Source of the DNA: Prostheceraeus crozeri | Taxonomy: Eukaryota; Platyhelminthes; Polycladida; Euryleptidae | Assembly (NCBI GenBank): GCA_907163375.1 | Contig: CAJQUW010000506.1 | Span: 62,001-126,000 of the forward strand | DNA length: 64,000 bases | Reading direction: 5' to 3' | In this document: positions 1 through 11,095 of the stretch, piece after piece | Position numbering within the stretch: position 1 is the stretch's first letter | Layout of the letters: each line of letters begins with the position of its first letter | Position numbers and translations under genes: made by a program | Notes under the pieces: model-generated | Database searches by the model: none | What the model was told of the DNA's origin: nothing | What the model saw: the letters and a program-made list of their open reading frames with translations, nothing else

Positions 1-1964
1 GAAGTGCCAAAGAGCAAGCATGAGGTGCATGAATTTAGCGCATTGCATAAAGTGTTGATGCCTTTTTAGTAGGAGTGATGTATAACTATCATGTAGGCCT
101 ACTATTTTGTACTGTGTACTATTTCGAAGGCATGATTTTTTAAAAAAGAAAGAACACGACATTTGTATTTCGTGTAAATGCATTTACATTTTTGAGATCA
201 CTGAAGTAATGCAAGTGAACTTGCATGAATTATTTGAGTGTGACGGAAATGGTTTGCATGAAGTTTTCAACTGAGACTTTAAAGCTTAATGAAGGACCGT
301 ATAACGGGAAGAGTGATTATTGAAGATGCATTATTATCTTGTAATTCATTTCCTTTTGTGATGATTTCATTCGAATGCTCATTTTCTGACAGAACAACAA
401 TAATGCTCTAAATAGTCAACCATATTGTCAATCATCCCGTGATTTAATGTGTATCAATTTGTAGACATTATTTTTAACCGACACGTATACCCAAAGCATA
501 ACTTGTATGTATGTAAACACAATGTACGTCAATGAGCATTAAAATTTTAAGTTGGTTCGGTGGATTTAGATAATGAAAAATAAATCGATAAGAGAGAAAA
601 TAAATAAGTTTATCAAACAAGGAATCGAAGAACTTATTCAATTCACCAACTTACCGAAATGCATATTAATGTACAGTCAGTCGATTCTCACTATGCATGG
701 TCTTTACTGATTACAAAATTTAACTAAATCCATCTATGAATAGGAAGCAGAAATGAGAACATATCGCAAAAGTACGGCATTGCCTTATACTACCATACTC
801 GTAGAAACAGAACACTAGAAAATGGAAATTACTGAGACTGTAGCGCAGAGATGAACAATAAAATCACACCAGCAAGAAAATCATAATCCGCACTGGTCAT
901 TTAGCATAAAGATTTTGATGAAAAAATCGCGCTCATGAAATGAAATAGATGTTATTCATGCAAAGTTCCCCTCTATTTACTACTCAAGATTAATTAGCTA
1001 CATGCAAGTAAACGTGTACTATAGATGTAGCTCGTCATTATACAGTATATTCAATCAACGATGAAGTCAACAGCTCAAGGAAGCTGTATGAAATATTAAT
1101 AAGAAGACACGACTGATAGGTCAAAAGGCATTTATGCAAGTGAGCAATTTTCCGATGTCAAAGCAGCGTTCCGTGTTCTGACAGGATAAAGGAGTGAGAG
1201 AAGTTTATTGAAGTCAACAAATGTTGGTGCATGAATATTTTAGAAATAATCAGAACTGCCTGTAATTTCTTTAAACCGTTCTCGACACTACCTCAGTTAA
1301 GATACCTCAGTAATGTAGGTATCAATTGTCCGGTGAAAAAAATTATACTTTAATCGCTAGATCAATCACGTAATATTGGAGCATTTGACAGTATACAGTA
1401 TAAAAGAATATCAGATCATCAATTGATTTACAGTTAATCAAGTTCCACATACTTTATACAATCCCTGGTGATGATCTCCTCTGATAAATAATGCCCAGAT
1501 TTGGGATAAATTTTTTCGCATCAGATTTTGTTTCAGCACACTGAAATTTCTTATTTACGACAGTGGTCATCTTCAAATTAACCAAATGGGACTATCATCT
1601 CTATCATATCTATGACATTTCATCCACGGACATGCACTAGAGTAGATATTCTATCCTGATAACACAATCGATTTTTCATAAGTCTGTACATAATTTTTTA
1701 AATGGCAATTCATGTGGTAAAAAACGAATTGATTGAATAAATGACAAAGTAATTGAACTTAGTGATTTTATCATCCAGAGACTGATCCCTATCTGAGACG
1801 ACGCTCCCTGTCGTGGCAAATTAATTGATCATTAAACACGTTGAAAGTAAGGAGATGATATGGCATGCCTTAGTCGGTCAATATGTATGCTTTGGCTTTC
1901 ATCCTGTTCATCAGCGTCCTGACACATGCTGCCGGTAGGCCGGCCGCGGCCTTGCAAAATTGAG
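1..1964. other. AT-rich intergenic DNA, no gene seen
   Basis: No long reading frame, splice-flanked coding block or terminal inverted repeat is visible. The sequence is AT-rich with many stops in all frames. The only structured part is its right edge, where a trinucleotide tract marks the 3' end of the adjacent minus-strand LINE. Confidence 0.6.
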
Positions 1965-1990
1965 ATAATAATAATGATAATAATAATAAT
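1965..1990 (-). repeat. (ATT)n 3' tail of the LINE
   Basis: An ATA/ATT trinucleotide run with one interruption. On the minus strand it is the 3' terminus of the LINE, where CR1/L2-type elements carry a short tandem repeat instead of poly(A). The second LINE in the window ends the same way (36897-36915). Confidence 0.75.
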
Positions 1991-2147
1991 TGTATTTGAT
2001 TCAAGGAAAACAAATACAGAGCCCAACTAAAGGGCTAACCAGGCATATCATGATAGAAGAGTTATACACAAGTTGTCAAGCTATTGATGTGGAGTCACGG
2101 AATGAAAGAAAAAGTGTTAATAAGAGAGCGTACATTGTTTCCAGTAA

Positions 2148-5021
2148 TTACCAAATATCAAGTCTTTGAAATAGCCTCTCAATAACTACTTTGAATTTTG
2201 AAACGGATTCAACATTTATTTCTGCATCTGACAGCATATTCCAGTATTGGGCAATTCCTGCTGGACCAGTGAAAAAATAATTGCGATAATTGTGATGGCA
2301 GCGGCTTGTGTAAAGTCGGAAGTGATTACCTCGAGTTGAGGAGTTTGTTACAACATCAAAGAGCTTGAAAATATCGAGGTCAACGTACCCATGGACAGCT
2401 TTATACAAGAAAATGAGATGATATCGAATTCGACGAGCCTGCAATGACTGAATCTTCAAACTATATAGCCGCTCACGATAAGGGAGATGTCCAAAGTCAG
2501 GTAGTCTTTTGGTCATTCGTCTTTGCACACTTTCAACAAGTTTGATATTTCTCTGTGTATAAGGCTGCCAAAGTATGTTACCAAACTCCAATTTACTTCT
2601 GACGTATGTCTTATATAGATTGATTGATGCATGTATATCCCGTTGTGAGAATGAACGGGAAATCATGCCAAGCATTCGACGTGCTTTACGTCAGGGAAAC
2701 ATGTTCATCAAATGAAAGTCTATCATTGATAGTTATTCCCAAATCTTTGAAAATTCTAGTAGCAGGGATCGTTCTGTTGCACAGTATATATGATTGTCGC
2801 ATATCCGATGTTCTAGTACCAAAATTAACAACACAACTTTTACTTACATTCAAGTTCAAACCGTTGTCAGTATTCCACCTTTCGAGTCGATCTTGATCCT
2901 GCTGATGTTGCGCATGATTCTCGGATTTACTGGAGCCTCTAGACCATTCAAATGCAATTTTAATATCATCGGCATACTTCACAATCTTGCCCCATACTAT
3001 TGCTTCGTCAAGGTCATTAGTGTATAACGTAAACAGAATCGGGCCTATGACAGAACCCTGAATTACCCCACTCATTATTACACGTGGGGATGAGACATGG
3101 CCTTTGAACAAAACTGATTGAGTTCGCTGATGAAAATAGTTCTTCAGCCAACGCAACATAGTTGAACCAAATCCATAATATTGTAATTTGGACAAAAGGC
3201 GATCATGTGGTATGCTTTCAAAAGCTTTGCTATAGTCCAAGAGTAACAGGTCGATATCCGTAAAATTATCACATGTTTTCGTAAGGTAGTCATAAAATTC
3301 AATATGAGCGGTTTCAATTGATCGACGAGGGATAAATCCATGCTGAGTCGGTGAAATAATGTTCAAAGACGTACAATGATCTATGATATGTCTGCGAATG
3401 ATGCGTTCCATAATGCGACACACTGTGCTTGAGATGGTCACAGGACGGTAATTTGATATATTGCTTCTCGAGCCAGCTTTGAATATCGGAGTAACCAGAA
3501 CGTTCCTCCAACCATCAGGAAGTAAAGCGGTGTTGAAAGACAATTTGTATATTCTATAGAGTAACTCAGAAAATATTGGAGCACCTTTCTTTAGCAGAGT
3601 ATACGATAGACCATCGTTATCTATACTCGTAGAATTGGGCAATGAGCAAATCACATCATACACGTCTTTGACCTCAAACGTTAGAGGGTCCATGATACTA
3701 GCAACTTGATCACATTCAAAATCAACAGTTTGTGATGACGATGAAAATGATAACGCGAAGAAATCATTGAACTTTTCAGCTATGGTATCAGGTTCAAAGC
3801 AAACATCGCCTTGTAAGTCATGAAATATACTTGGAACACTGTTGACTTTCAACTTTGCATTTACATATTTCCAGAACATCCTTTTGTTGGTTACATATAG
3901 GCTAGAGATCTTCTCCTCGTGATCATTTCTTGCTTGATCAATTTTGCAACTGAGGTTTGAATCGGCAGCTCTCAAGCGTAATTTATTAGAAAAAGTAGGA
4001 TTTTTCTTGACTTGAGCAAGGCATCGTCGCCGATGTCTGAATGCAGTTCTCACGTAGCTTCTGAACTTGGAGACCATTCTTGCTTTCTTTTCATCGGAAC
4101 ACATGAATGAATGATTGACCTAGTGTCTTGTAAGAAAGCAGTCCATAAAGCGTTCACATCAGTCATGCCTTCAAGATGAGTCCAATCATGATCTCTGAGC
4201 ATTTGGTGAAATTGTTTCCACTTAGCTTTTGAATAAAGATAGATGTTGGTATTCGACGTAGTTATCTTTTTTAATGATAGTGTCACGTCAAAAGTAATGA
4301 TTGAGTGGTCCGAAGTACCAAAGCGTTCACGAACGACTACATCATTCACCATCATCAATGGAGTAGTGAAAACTAGGTCAAGAATATTGTTTGACTCAGG
4401 GCGGGTAGGCACAGTGATATTTTGAATAAGAACATTAGCGAAAAACCATTCCATCATAGAATTATCAGCTCTGTTATATGTAGGGTCACTCCAATCAATT
4501 TTAGGATGGTTGAAATCACCAACAACACAATACTGGGCACAGATATTAGCGAAGGTTGAGTTCAGGAAATCGAAAAGAGAATCATCGTTAACAGAATGAG
4601 GCGGACGATATATGCATGCAAATCCTACTTTCTCATTATCATCAGTTACCACATAGCATGAAATTGCATCAAAATCGTTACAAGAAATACTATGAACAAT
4701 AGTTGAAGGAACAGTATTCTTGATAAAAATCATTACCCCACCTCCTCTACGGTCGAATCGATCACATCTATAGTTTGTGAAGTTGGGGATCATGAAGTAA
4801 CTCTCTGGATACTCGTCAGTAGACCAAGTCTCAGTTATGCAAATAACCATTGGTTTCATTTCAGTAGCATAGACTCGTAATAGGTCCATTTTCTGGATTA
4901 AAGATCTGGCATTTGTATAGAAACATAGCACAGGTGAAGGAATATTCTTGAAAGAATCACAACTCGAACTTTGACGAGGGATAGTGACTTCTGAATACGT
5001 GGATTTCACAAAATAGTGCAT
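2148..5021 (-). pseudogene. LINE ORF2: APE endonuclease - reverse transcriptase, frameshifted
   Basis: The 5' part (5021 to about 4100) has APE-type endonuclease landmarks in order: NARSL, ITETW, GDFNHP and SDHSI. The middle part (4104-2686) is reverse transcriptase with SNYRPVTIS, DYSKAFESIPHD, IQGSVIGPILF and the catalytic box YADD. The last part (2675-2148) is the thumb and C-terminal region usual in CR1-type ORF2 (TYVRSKLEFGN, VQRRMTKRL). Two single-base frameshifts break it: near 4060-4100, between endonuclease and RT, and near 2686, where an extra base creates a TAA. All catalytic motifs are still visible, so the decay is moderate. No RNase H domain is seen. Confidence 0.9.
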
Positions 5022-5135
5022 TAAAGGACAAACTTTTTCAATACTTTCAGGATAATATGAAATCAGAAAACAAAGATACGAATCGAACGTATCATAGCTT
5101 AAAGATAAACATTGACTATCCTTGTGGTCGATTTG

Positions 5136-5865
5136 TCAAAATAATTGATTATTGTTATCAACATTATCCACCACATTCGAATTCTTGTACAAGCATCCCT
5201 TCTTAATAAATATTTGATCGTTGCTTGATGAGGAGGCCTTCAAACTCCTCAATTCATCACGCAGGCGTTTGTGTTCCTTTCGCATTAAGTAAGACATATC
5301 AGGATTGAAAAAAACTTTGCCAAAAATGTCAGGGTTTGAAACTCGCAATTTCTTCTGACCACTCAACAATTTATATCGAATGTCTTTGTTGCTGAATTCA
5401 ACTTTCATAGGGCGCGATCTATTCGAGTTTCCTTTTCCTAGACGAACGCATTCAACAACATGATTTTCGTTAAAGTTTTCACAAATTTCGTCGCAGATAT
5501 AATTGACTTTTGACTCATCGTCTTTCAAAATTTCGTCATGTATAGCAATATCTTTTTCTGGAATTCCATTAATAATGAGATTCATTTTGCGCTTCTTCTG
5601 TTCATATTTCTCAATGAAATTTTGCTGATCAATGATGATTGATTTGATCTTCTCAACTTCTAAGTTGATTCTGACTTGATCAGTTTGTATCATGTCAAGT
5701 CTCGTTGTGATTGCATCAACTTTCGAGGTTATAGCTTCTAGTTTGAGTCAGCTTCTCCTCAAGACGAGAAAACATTGCACTCATGTCCTCAACACTAATC
5801 GACGACGATCGTATAGGTGATCCGGAGGGAGTTGATTTCTGACTAGCTTTGCCATTCTTAACCAT
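5136..5865 (-). pseudogene. LINE ORF1 (coiled coil plus RNA-binding-like core), frameshifted
   Basis: The ATG at 5865 opens a Ser/Pro-rich start (MVKNGKASQKSTPSGSP) that leads into a heptad-like, Glu/Lys-rich coiled coil. A one-base frameshift near 5741-5745 moves the rest into the frame that runs to 5136. The second half contains MNLIINGIPE, a stretch ending VECVRLGK, and RPMKVEFSNKD, the usual pattern of ORF1 proteins of APE-type LINEs that bind the element RNA and form trimers. Such proteins act as nucleic-acid chaperones in the retrotransposon particle. It lies 115 bp upstream of ORF2 on the same strand. Confidence 0.75.
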
Positions 5866-5914
5866 CTTGATAGATTCTCAACAAGTGATGGAATTGAATA
5901 ACGCAATTTGCAAC

Positions 5915-5990
5915 AAAAAAAAGACCAGGGTTCGAACCAGTACTACACGTATGCTAGTCTGAGTTTGTGTCCAATAGACCACGATGACTT
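5915..5990 (-). other. tRNA-like sequence with A box, B box and T8 terminator in the LINE leader
   Basis: On the minus strand there is an A-box-like TGGTCTATTGG (5981-5971), a perfect B-box core GGTTCGAACCC (5938-5928) and a run of eight T (5922-5915). Spacing fits a polymerase III type 2 promoter. The acceptor and T stems do not pair well, so it is not a functional tRNA. It sits only 50 bp upstream of the ORF1 start, so it may be a captured tRNA/SINE head or an internal promoter of the LINE. Confidence 0.5.
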
Positions 5991-6917
5991 GACATAACCG
6001 GTGCTGTTGTAAATCGAACTAAACCAAATAGTTGCAGCAATGCGTGATGACGGTGACCCTTAACTGTGTCGGCGGAAGTTTCCAGTGCGTCAACAACAGA
6101 CGGAGGAGTCACTCACTTCAAGGTCAAGTACAAAAATCCCAAAATGGACAAGATGGAGCCACTATGGTAATGATCCAATTACGAATAACGACGAACGGCG
6201 CAGTGAGAAGATGGACGGTACCAAAATTGTGAGGAAAATCCAAGGATAACACACTAAACCGGATAAATGCACAAGTATTGAACGGAGAGCGTGATACACG
6301 ACACAACCGACAGCAACGACGGTTGACGTTGTTGACAAGATCGTCCTGACGTTGTTCGAAATATTGTGAATTCATGGTATAATAATTCAGCTATGTTGTT
6401 ATTTCATGCGGCTATCCTGAGTGTCACACTTCCACTATTTCGATAATACATACGAGATATTTTGATGATCGTCAGTCGCCGGTCATGTACCAGATATTAT
6501 ACCAGCCAGACCGGTATGCCTACTGATTCAGAAAGTGAAAAATTGAGCGCCTCTTAATTCTTATCCTCTAAAAATATCTATGCGTCGATGTAAGTTTCTG
6601 AATGTAAAAATGAAATGCTTTAAATTTGTATCGAAGAATAAGTGGTACTATGAAATGACGGTTGCACACATAGAGCTGTAATCCGTTGTCATTCAATAGA
6701 AACGTGATTGATTACAGATCCGGCTAGCGCCACATTTGCAAAACTGCGAGCAGGCATATTCAACTCAACTTTCACTATGGAGGTCATCTCCTGGCTTAGC
6801 CATCGGAGTGCTTGTAGGCTAGGACTATTTCGTTAGCCTAAGTGCCATTCAAATAAAGTCGTTAATTGTGCAAATCTTGTACTCATGCTTTTACTCTGTA
6901 TCTGTATATTTAATATA

Positions 6918-7776
6918 CAGTGAAGCCTCGTTAATCCGGAAACCTCGCCATCCGGACGGAAAACCGTGGTAATGGGATTCCGCAACGTTAATTATATCTG
7001 ATAATCGGAAAATTCGCGCTGTGGAGGCAGAAATCAAAATTCGGAACCGATAGTCCGTTTTTATACGAATTCTGATTCGATAATCTGGACGGGAAACCAG
7101 CTGACTGTGATCGTGATAGAATGCCAGCAAATATGCATTATGTGATTCTGTCCATCTGTGATCTATCCGATCGGCGAGGCTCGGCATAACATCAAGCGAC
7201 TGATTGACTTTTTTTGAGCAATCAACGCCTGACATGTTATCAGCTGACGTAGCGGTTAATATTGATTTCCTTGACACTCTGGAAAATGTCTGCTGCCTTT
7301 ACTGAAAAAGTTACTAAATAAACCGTCCAACGTAGGCTGACGGACTATTTCAAAATTTAGTTTTGCCGTACTTTTTTGTTAGTGCTGGTACGCATGAATA
7401 ACATGCGCTTGTTAATTGCAAAAACAAGATGTGAAAGTACAATGAAAACGTAATTAAGTAAGCTTAAACATGTATTTTCAGAAAATGATAACTAGTAAAT
7501 AACACGAAAAACAACTAAGTGCTATTAAAATGAACTATCGAATCAGACACTTAATTTTGAACATAATGATGATGATAAACATAATAGTAGTAATCTGTTG
7601 ACAGACGAGTAGGTACATGTATGTAGTGCAAGAATTAACCAAAAGTGGACGATTGTAGCCCAAAAGCTATATCTACATAAATTTGATATGTCAGGAATTC
7701 CATCCAAAAGACGTGATTCGATTTTTCCGGAAATATTCTCCGGAGCCTAAGTGTCCTGATTAAAGATGCTTGACTG
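6918..7776. mobile_element. Tigger/pogo-like DNA transposon remnant
   Basis: The left end starts CAGTGAAGCCTCGTTAATCC after a TA. The right end read on the other strand starts CAGTCAAGCATCTTTAATCA. These imperfect inverted ends of 40 bp or more match the CAGT-plus-AACCTCG-type termini usual in pogo/Tigger elements, which duplicate TA. No intact transposase is visible in the 859 bp, so this is a non-autonomous or eroded copy. The right flanking TA is displaced by one base. Confidence 0.65.
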
Positions 7777-8599
7777 TTACTTATTGCTTTGACATATTCG
7801 AAATTATTGAAAATTAACGAACTCAGAAATAAGTGAATAGGCTATAGTGAATAAGATGCCAAACGTATAGACTCACTATTGCTAGTCAAAATAAATGGTT
7901 CACATAGCAAGCCGACACTATGCATGGTTGCAAATCGAGCAGCTTTGTGAAGGTTATAAACGCTAAAAGTATAAAGGTTACGATTGCATGTGCATACAAT
8001 CGCACATAGGCAGACCTGCTGGTATACCTAATATGTAGCGTACATCCTACGTAGTACCTAACGTAACTAGGCCTATTTTTCAGTCTATATGCTAACAACC
8101 ATCCTATATACACGTATGTTAAGAGCTGCATCGCTCTAAATCTGAGTGTATGGTGGTTCTACTTAACCCTATGTTTCTTCAAGTCAAAGGCTGCATACAT
8201 GCAACAATACAACAATTTTTCAATCACACGTTGAAAGCATCGAAGCTTCAATCAGACAAGCTTTTCAACACAAAATGGATACCATACATCAAACTAAAAC
8301 TATTTTTGAATTACATTAATAAATGACATAAGCCTAAGATGTGAGTAAAATTTTAATTGCAACAGGTCATGCGACACATCACACTGAGCACATAAATATT
8401 ATTGACCTCTTGTATGATTTTAAGTAGTTGCCTTTGCTATCAGTCGCCGGTCTAGACTGGTACAGTCCGGTCATCGGTTCAATCTGGAATATCTCGGGTC
8501 TGTTACCTTCGCATTATGCACAAGTCGGTTATAGCGTTCATCAGGAGCCGCTTCATGCAAACTGACAAATTCATCTTCTATCAAACATGATACTTAATG

Positions 8600-8840
8600 G
8601 TAAAAGCATAGAAATGAATTGTTTATCTGAGGTTGAATAGAATGGAAATTAACTCAGTGTCGCGGCACTTCCGGGGGAGCTAACTTGAGGCATGAACCAC
8701 CTATGAAAAGCTAAGAATTGCACATAATATGACTGATTCTAATCCAATGATTCAGCCGTTGACAAGTGAAAATGTGTGCGATTTTCGTGCCACTGTTTTG
8801 CATTGCTTGAAGCTTTACTTCCATTCTAGATGTTTTATAT
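8600..8840 (-). repeat. Dispersed repeat, copy 1 (inverted relative to 32735-32975)
   Basis: About 240 bp matching the reverse complement of 32735-32975 at most positions, including GATTCAGCCGTTGACAAGTG and CATGAACCACCTATGAAAAG. One internal difference is a small indel before GTGAAAATGT. No terminal inverted repeat or coding capacity was found, so the family is unclassified. Confidence 0.8.
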
Positions 8841-9825
8841 CAATCTGTAATGCTAAAAGGGTGTATCACAATGTGTCGTAGACCTAGTGAAGTACAGTTG
8901 AATATTCTACTTAAAAAGGAAATGTAAATGCAGCTTGCATTATACAGGAATATAATCCATGTGTGAAATATGGCTGTCGCATGTTTTTCACATAGACGTT
9001 CAATCATATTTCATCATTCATCGTGCTGCACTGATCTGGAAATAGTCCGACATATTAGTTATACCGACCGCCGAAATGTCTTTCCAACTCCAATTGGGAG
9101 GGCCAAGTGAAGCATCAGCAATTATCGAATCTGGCTCAAGTTGCCTTGCTAGACTAGTTGCCTAGAGACTCTATCGACAGTTCTAGAGGTAATTCAAATA
9201 GTACATACCATAATGCATGTACTCCATTTGGCATTTTCAACCCTGTAGCATCATGTTAACCATCGAATTGATTTCTAGTGCAGTCAGAAATTATACACGT
9301 AATGAATCAATTTTGTGATAATGAGAGTAAATTAAATGAATTACAAATTTTTAATTACAATTTTAAATGAATTAGGCACAAATCAATTAAGGTGCACTAG
9401 GTCGAATTGCAGCACATCAATATGTTGAGTCTGAATGGTGTGTATTACCATAAAACCCTTCATACCATATCTGCGTTCGATGTAAGGCCGAACAATCCGT
9501 TACAAGAAATTCCAAATTTGAAGTGTTTTGTGGAAATGCACTGAGCGCGGCGGTTCAAATGGCCGCAAAGTGCATTTTATAAATGTGATTTTTTATTCAA
9601 TATCGTTTTTGGGATTTCATTTGAACATCACTGAGACAAAGCACAATTATGCAAAGGAACTGTGAACCATAGTATTATCGTTGGTTGGTTCTACTTCAAT
9701 ACCAGAATTGAAGAAACTTTGTTCTTGCGCTACTTTTTTCAAAATTTGCGGTGGTCACTATAATTGAAAGTCAATTAACAATTAGTGAAATGAGATTGAC
9801 AATAGATGAAACTGTCATGCAAAAG

Positions 9826-9965
9826 GCAAGCGGCTGGTAGGACTCGAAATAGCCACCCCTGGATATCTAGAACTGTCGCTCTGACCATCTGAGATGTGAC
9901 ACATGCATGCGATCGATGTCAAATGGCTGGATCGAGTTTTCACCCTCACGCAGTGAATGTGAGCG
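9826..9965 (-). mobile_element. tRNA-related SINE copy A
   Basis: On the minus strand there is a tRNA-like head with TGGTCAGAGCGACAG (A-box region) and TTTCGAGTCCTACC (B-box region), ending CCAGCCGC. On the plus side, about 100 bp from the B box, it shares GGATCGAG...TTCACC...CAGTGAATGT with the copy at 46645. The same block order and spacing recur at 48228. Boundaries are approximate. Confidence 0.6.
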
Positions 9966-10371
9966 AAGCGGATCCATTGGGCTGGGTGTAACTTATACTT
10001 GGACAAGTGTAAACGATCATAGGAGTCATCGCGTTCGGTTAATGGAAATCAACTTGCTTCGCCGAAGAATTCATGTATGTGTGAATGTATGTATGTATGT
10101 ATGATTTCACCTTCAGACAAAAATCATAATTTGATGACACAATTTGTTTACTCAAGAGGTGAATTCTTGGAGCGTTAATTAAAAAAAACTCGTTTGAACC
10201 ATTTTTTTTACATTGCTTAACGCTTTCTACGCACAATTCGTCATGGCATCAGTAGTCGTTAGATTGTGAGCATGACAATCCATTAAGCTTTAATTGTGCT
10301 CATCTTTGATTCTGACAAACTAAATGTCATTATCATCTCCAGTTTTGATGTTGAATTCGGTTATCAATAGA

Positions 10372-11095
10372 CAGTGTTGTACGTTGACGCCATCAATTTA
10401 AGAAATTGACGCTGACCGCGTCAATTTTAGAATACAGTGGATAAATTTGTCATTGCTAAGATTTGGTCGCTAAGTAGTTTTTACAAGTAGTTTGAAGAAG
10501 TTTTTTGTATACTGCATGCTGACGCGAGAAGGGGAATGTAATCTGTCAATGTAAAAAAGTGACATTTATTGTTTGGTTCAGTGTTACACATTGGAGTTGG
10601 GAAGGCCCAATCTCGATATTCCGAATAATGGGTATGCTAATGGCTTCAAAGTAAAGGTTTAGGTATGTCTACCTGTTTGATATTTCTTCGAGAGGTCTGA
10701 GTCATCACTTTCAGGTAGCTGAACTGATGGTGGCAATAATAAAATCAAAATTATTCAATATGACAATTCGCATCGGCTGTGTCTGTATCGATATTTCACC
10801 TATAGGCTTATCGGTGAATGTTCCCGACATTTTTTTACATTTTGATGATAAACTCGACTTCAATGTTATTCCTAATTCGCTTTTGGATCTGTCGACATTG
10901 TTTTGTTGTCCGTGCGGAGTGCCGAAAGGAGAGATCTTCAGGCGTACTGCAAAAGTATTCGCAGCGGCAACGTCTATTTACCGTTTGAGTTTCAAAGCAG
11001 ATGAAGTATGATGTAAAATTGACGCTATGAATTGACGCCGTCAATTTCAGGATTATTTGACGGCGTCAATTTTTTCGTTGACGCGTACAACACTG
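10372..11095. mobile_element. hAT-type non-autonomous DNA transposon
   Basis: The element starts CAGTGTTGTACGTTGACG and ends with the inverted match CGTCAACGCGTACAACACTG on the right. It is flanked by 8-bp direct repeats TCAATAGA (10364-10371) and TCAATAAA (11096-11103), 7 of 8 identical. An 8-bp target duplication with CA...TG ends is the hAT hallmark. The interior holds further inverted GACG/CGTCAATTT repeats and no recognisable transposase; the frame at 10727-11011 has no family resemblance. Confidence 0.8.

Larger units (their letters stand above)
1965..6380 (-). mobile_element. CR1/L2-like non-LTR retrotransposon (LINE), nearly full length, decayed
   Basis: Read on the minus strand the order is a GC-richer 5' leader (about 6380-5866), ORF1 with coiled coil and RNA-binding type core, ORF2 with APE-type endonuclease then reverse transcriptase, a 3' untranslated region and an (ATT)n tail at 1965-1990. 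Two-ORF organisation with APE endonuclease and a short-repeat tail rather than poly(A) is typical of the CR1/L2/Rex1 group; clade choice within that group is uncertain. At least one frameshift in ORF1 and two in ORF2 show that this copy is dead. The 5' limit is estimated from where base composition changes; no target-site duplication could be fixed. Confidence 0.85.

Noticed and set aside
5915..5990. Genuine tRNA gene
   Set aside because: Good A/B boxes but acceptor and T stems do not pair, and the D-loop is too long.
6891..7277. Minus-strand frame of 128 codons
   Set aside because: It runs through the left end of the Tigger-like element, including its inverted terminus, so it is not a host gene and shows no transposase motif.
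10727..11011. Plus-strand frame of 94 codons
   Set aside because: Lies inside the non-autonomous hAT element and resembles no transposase.
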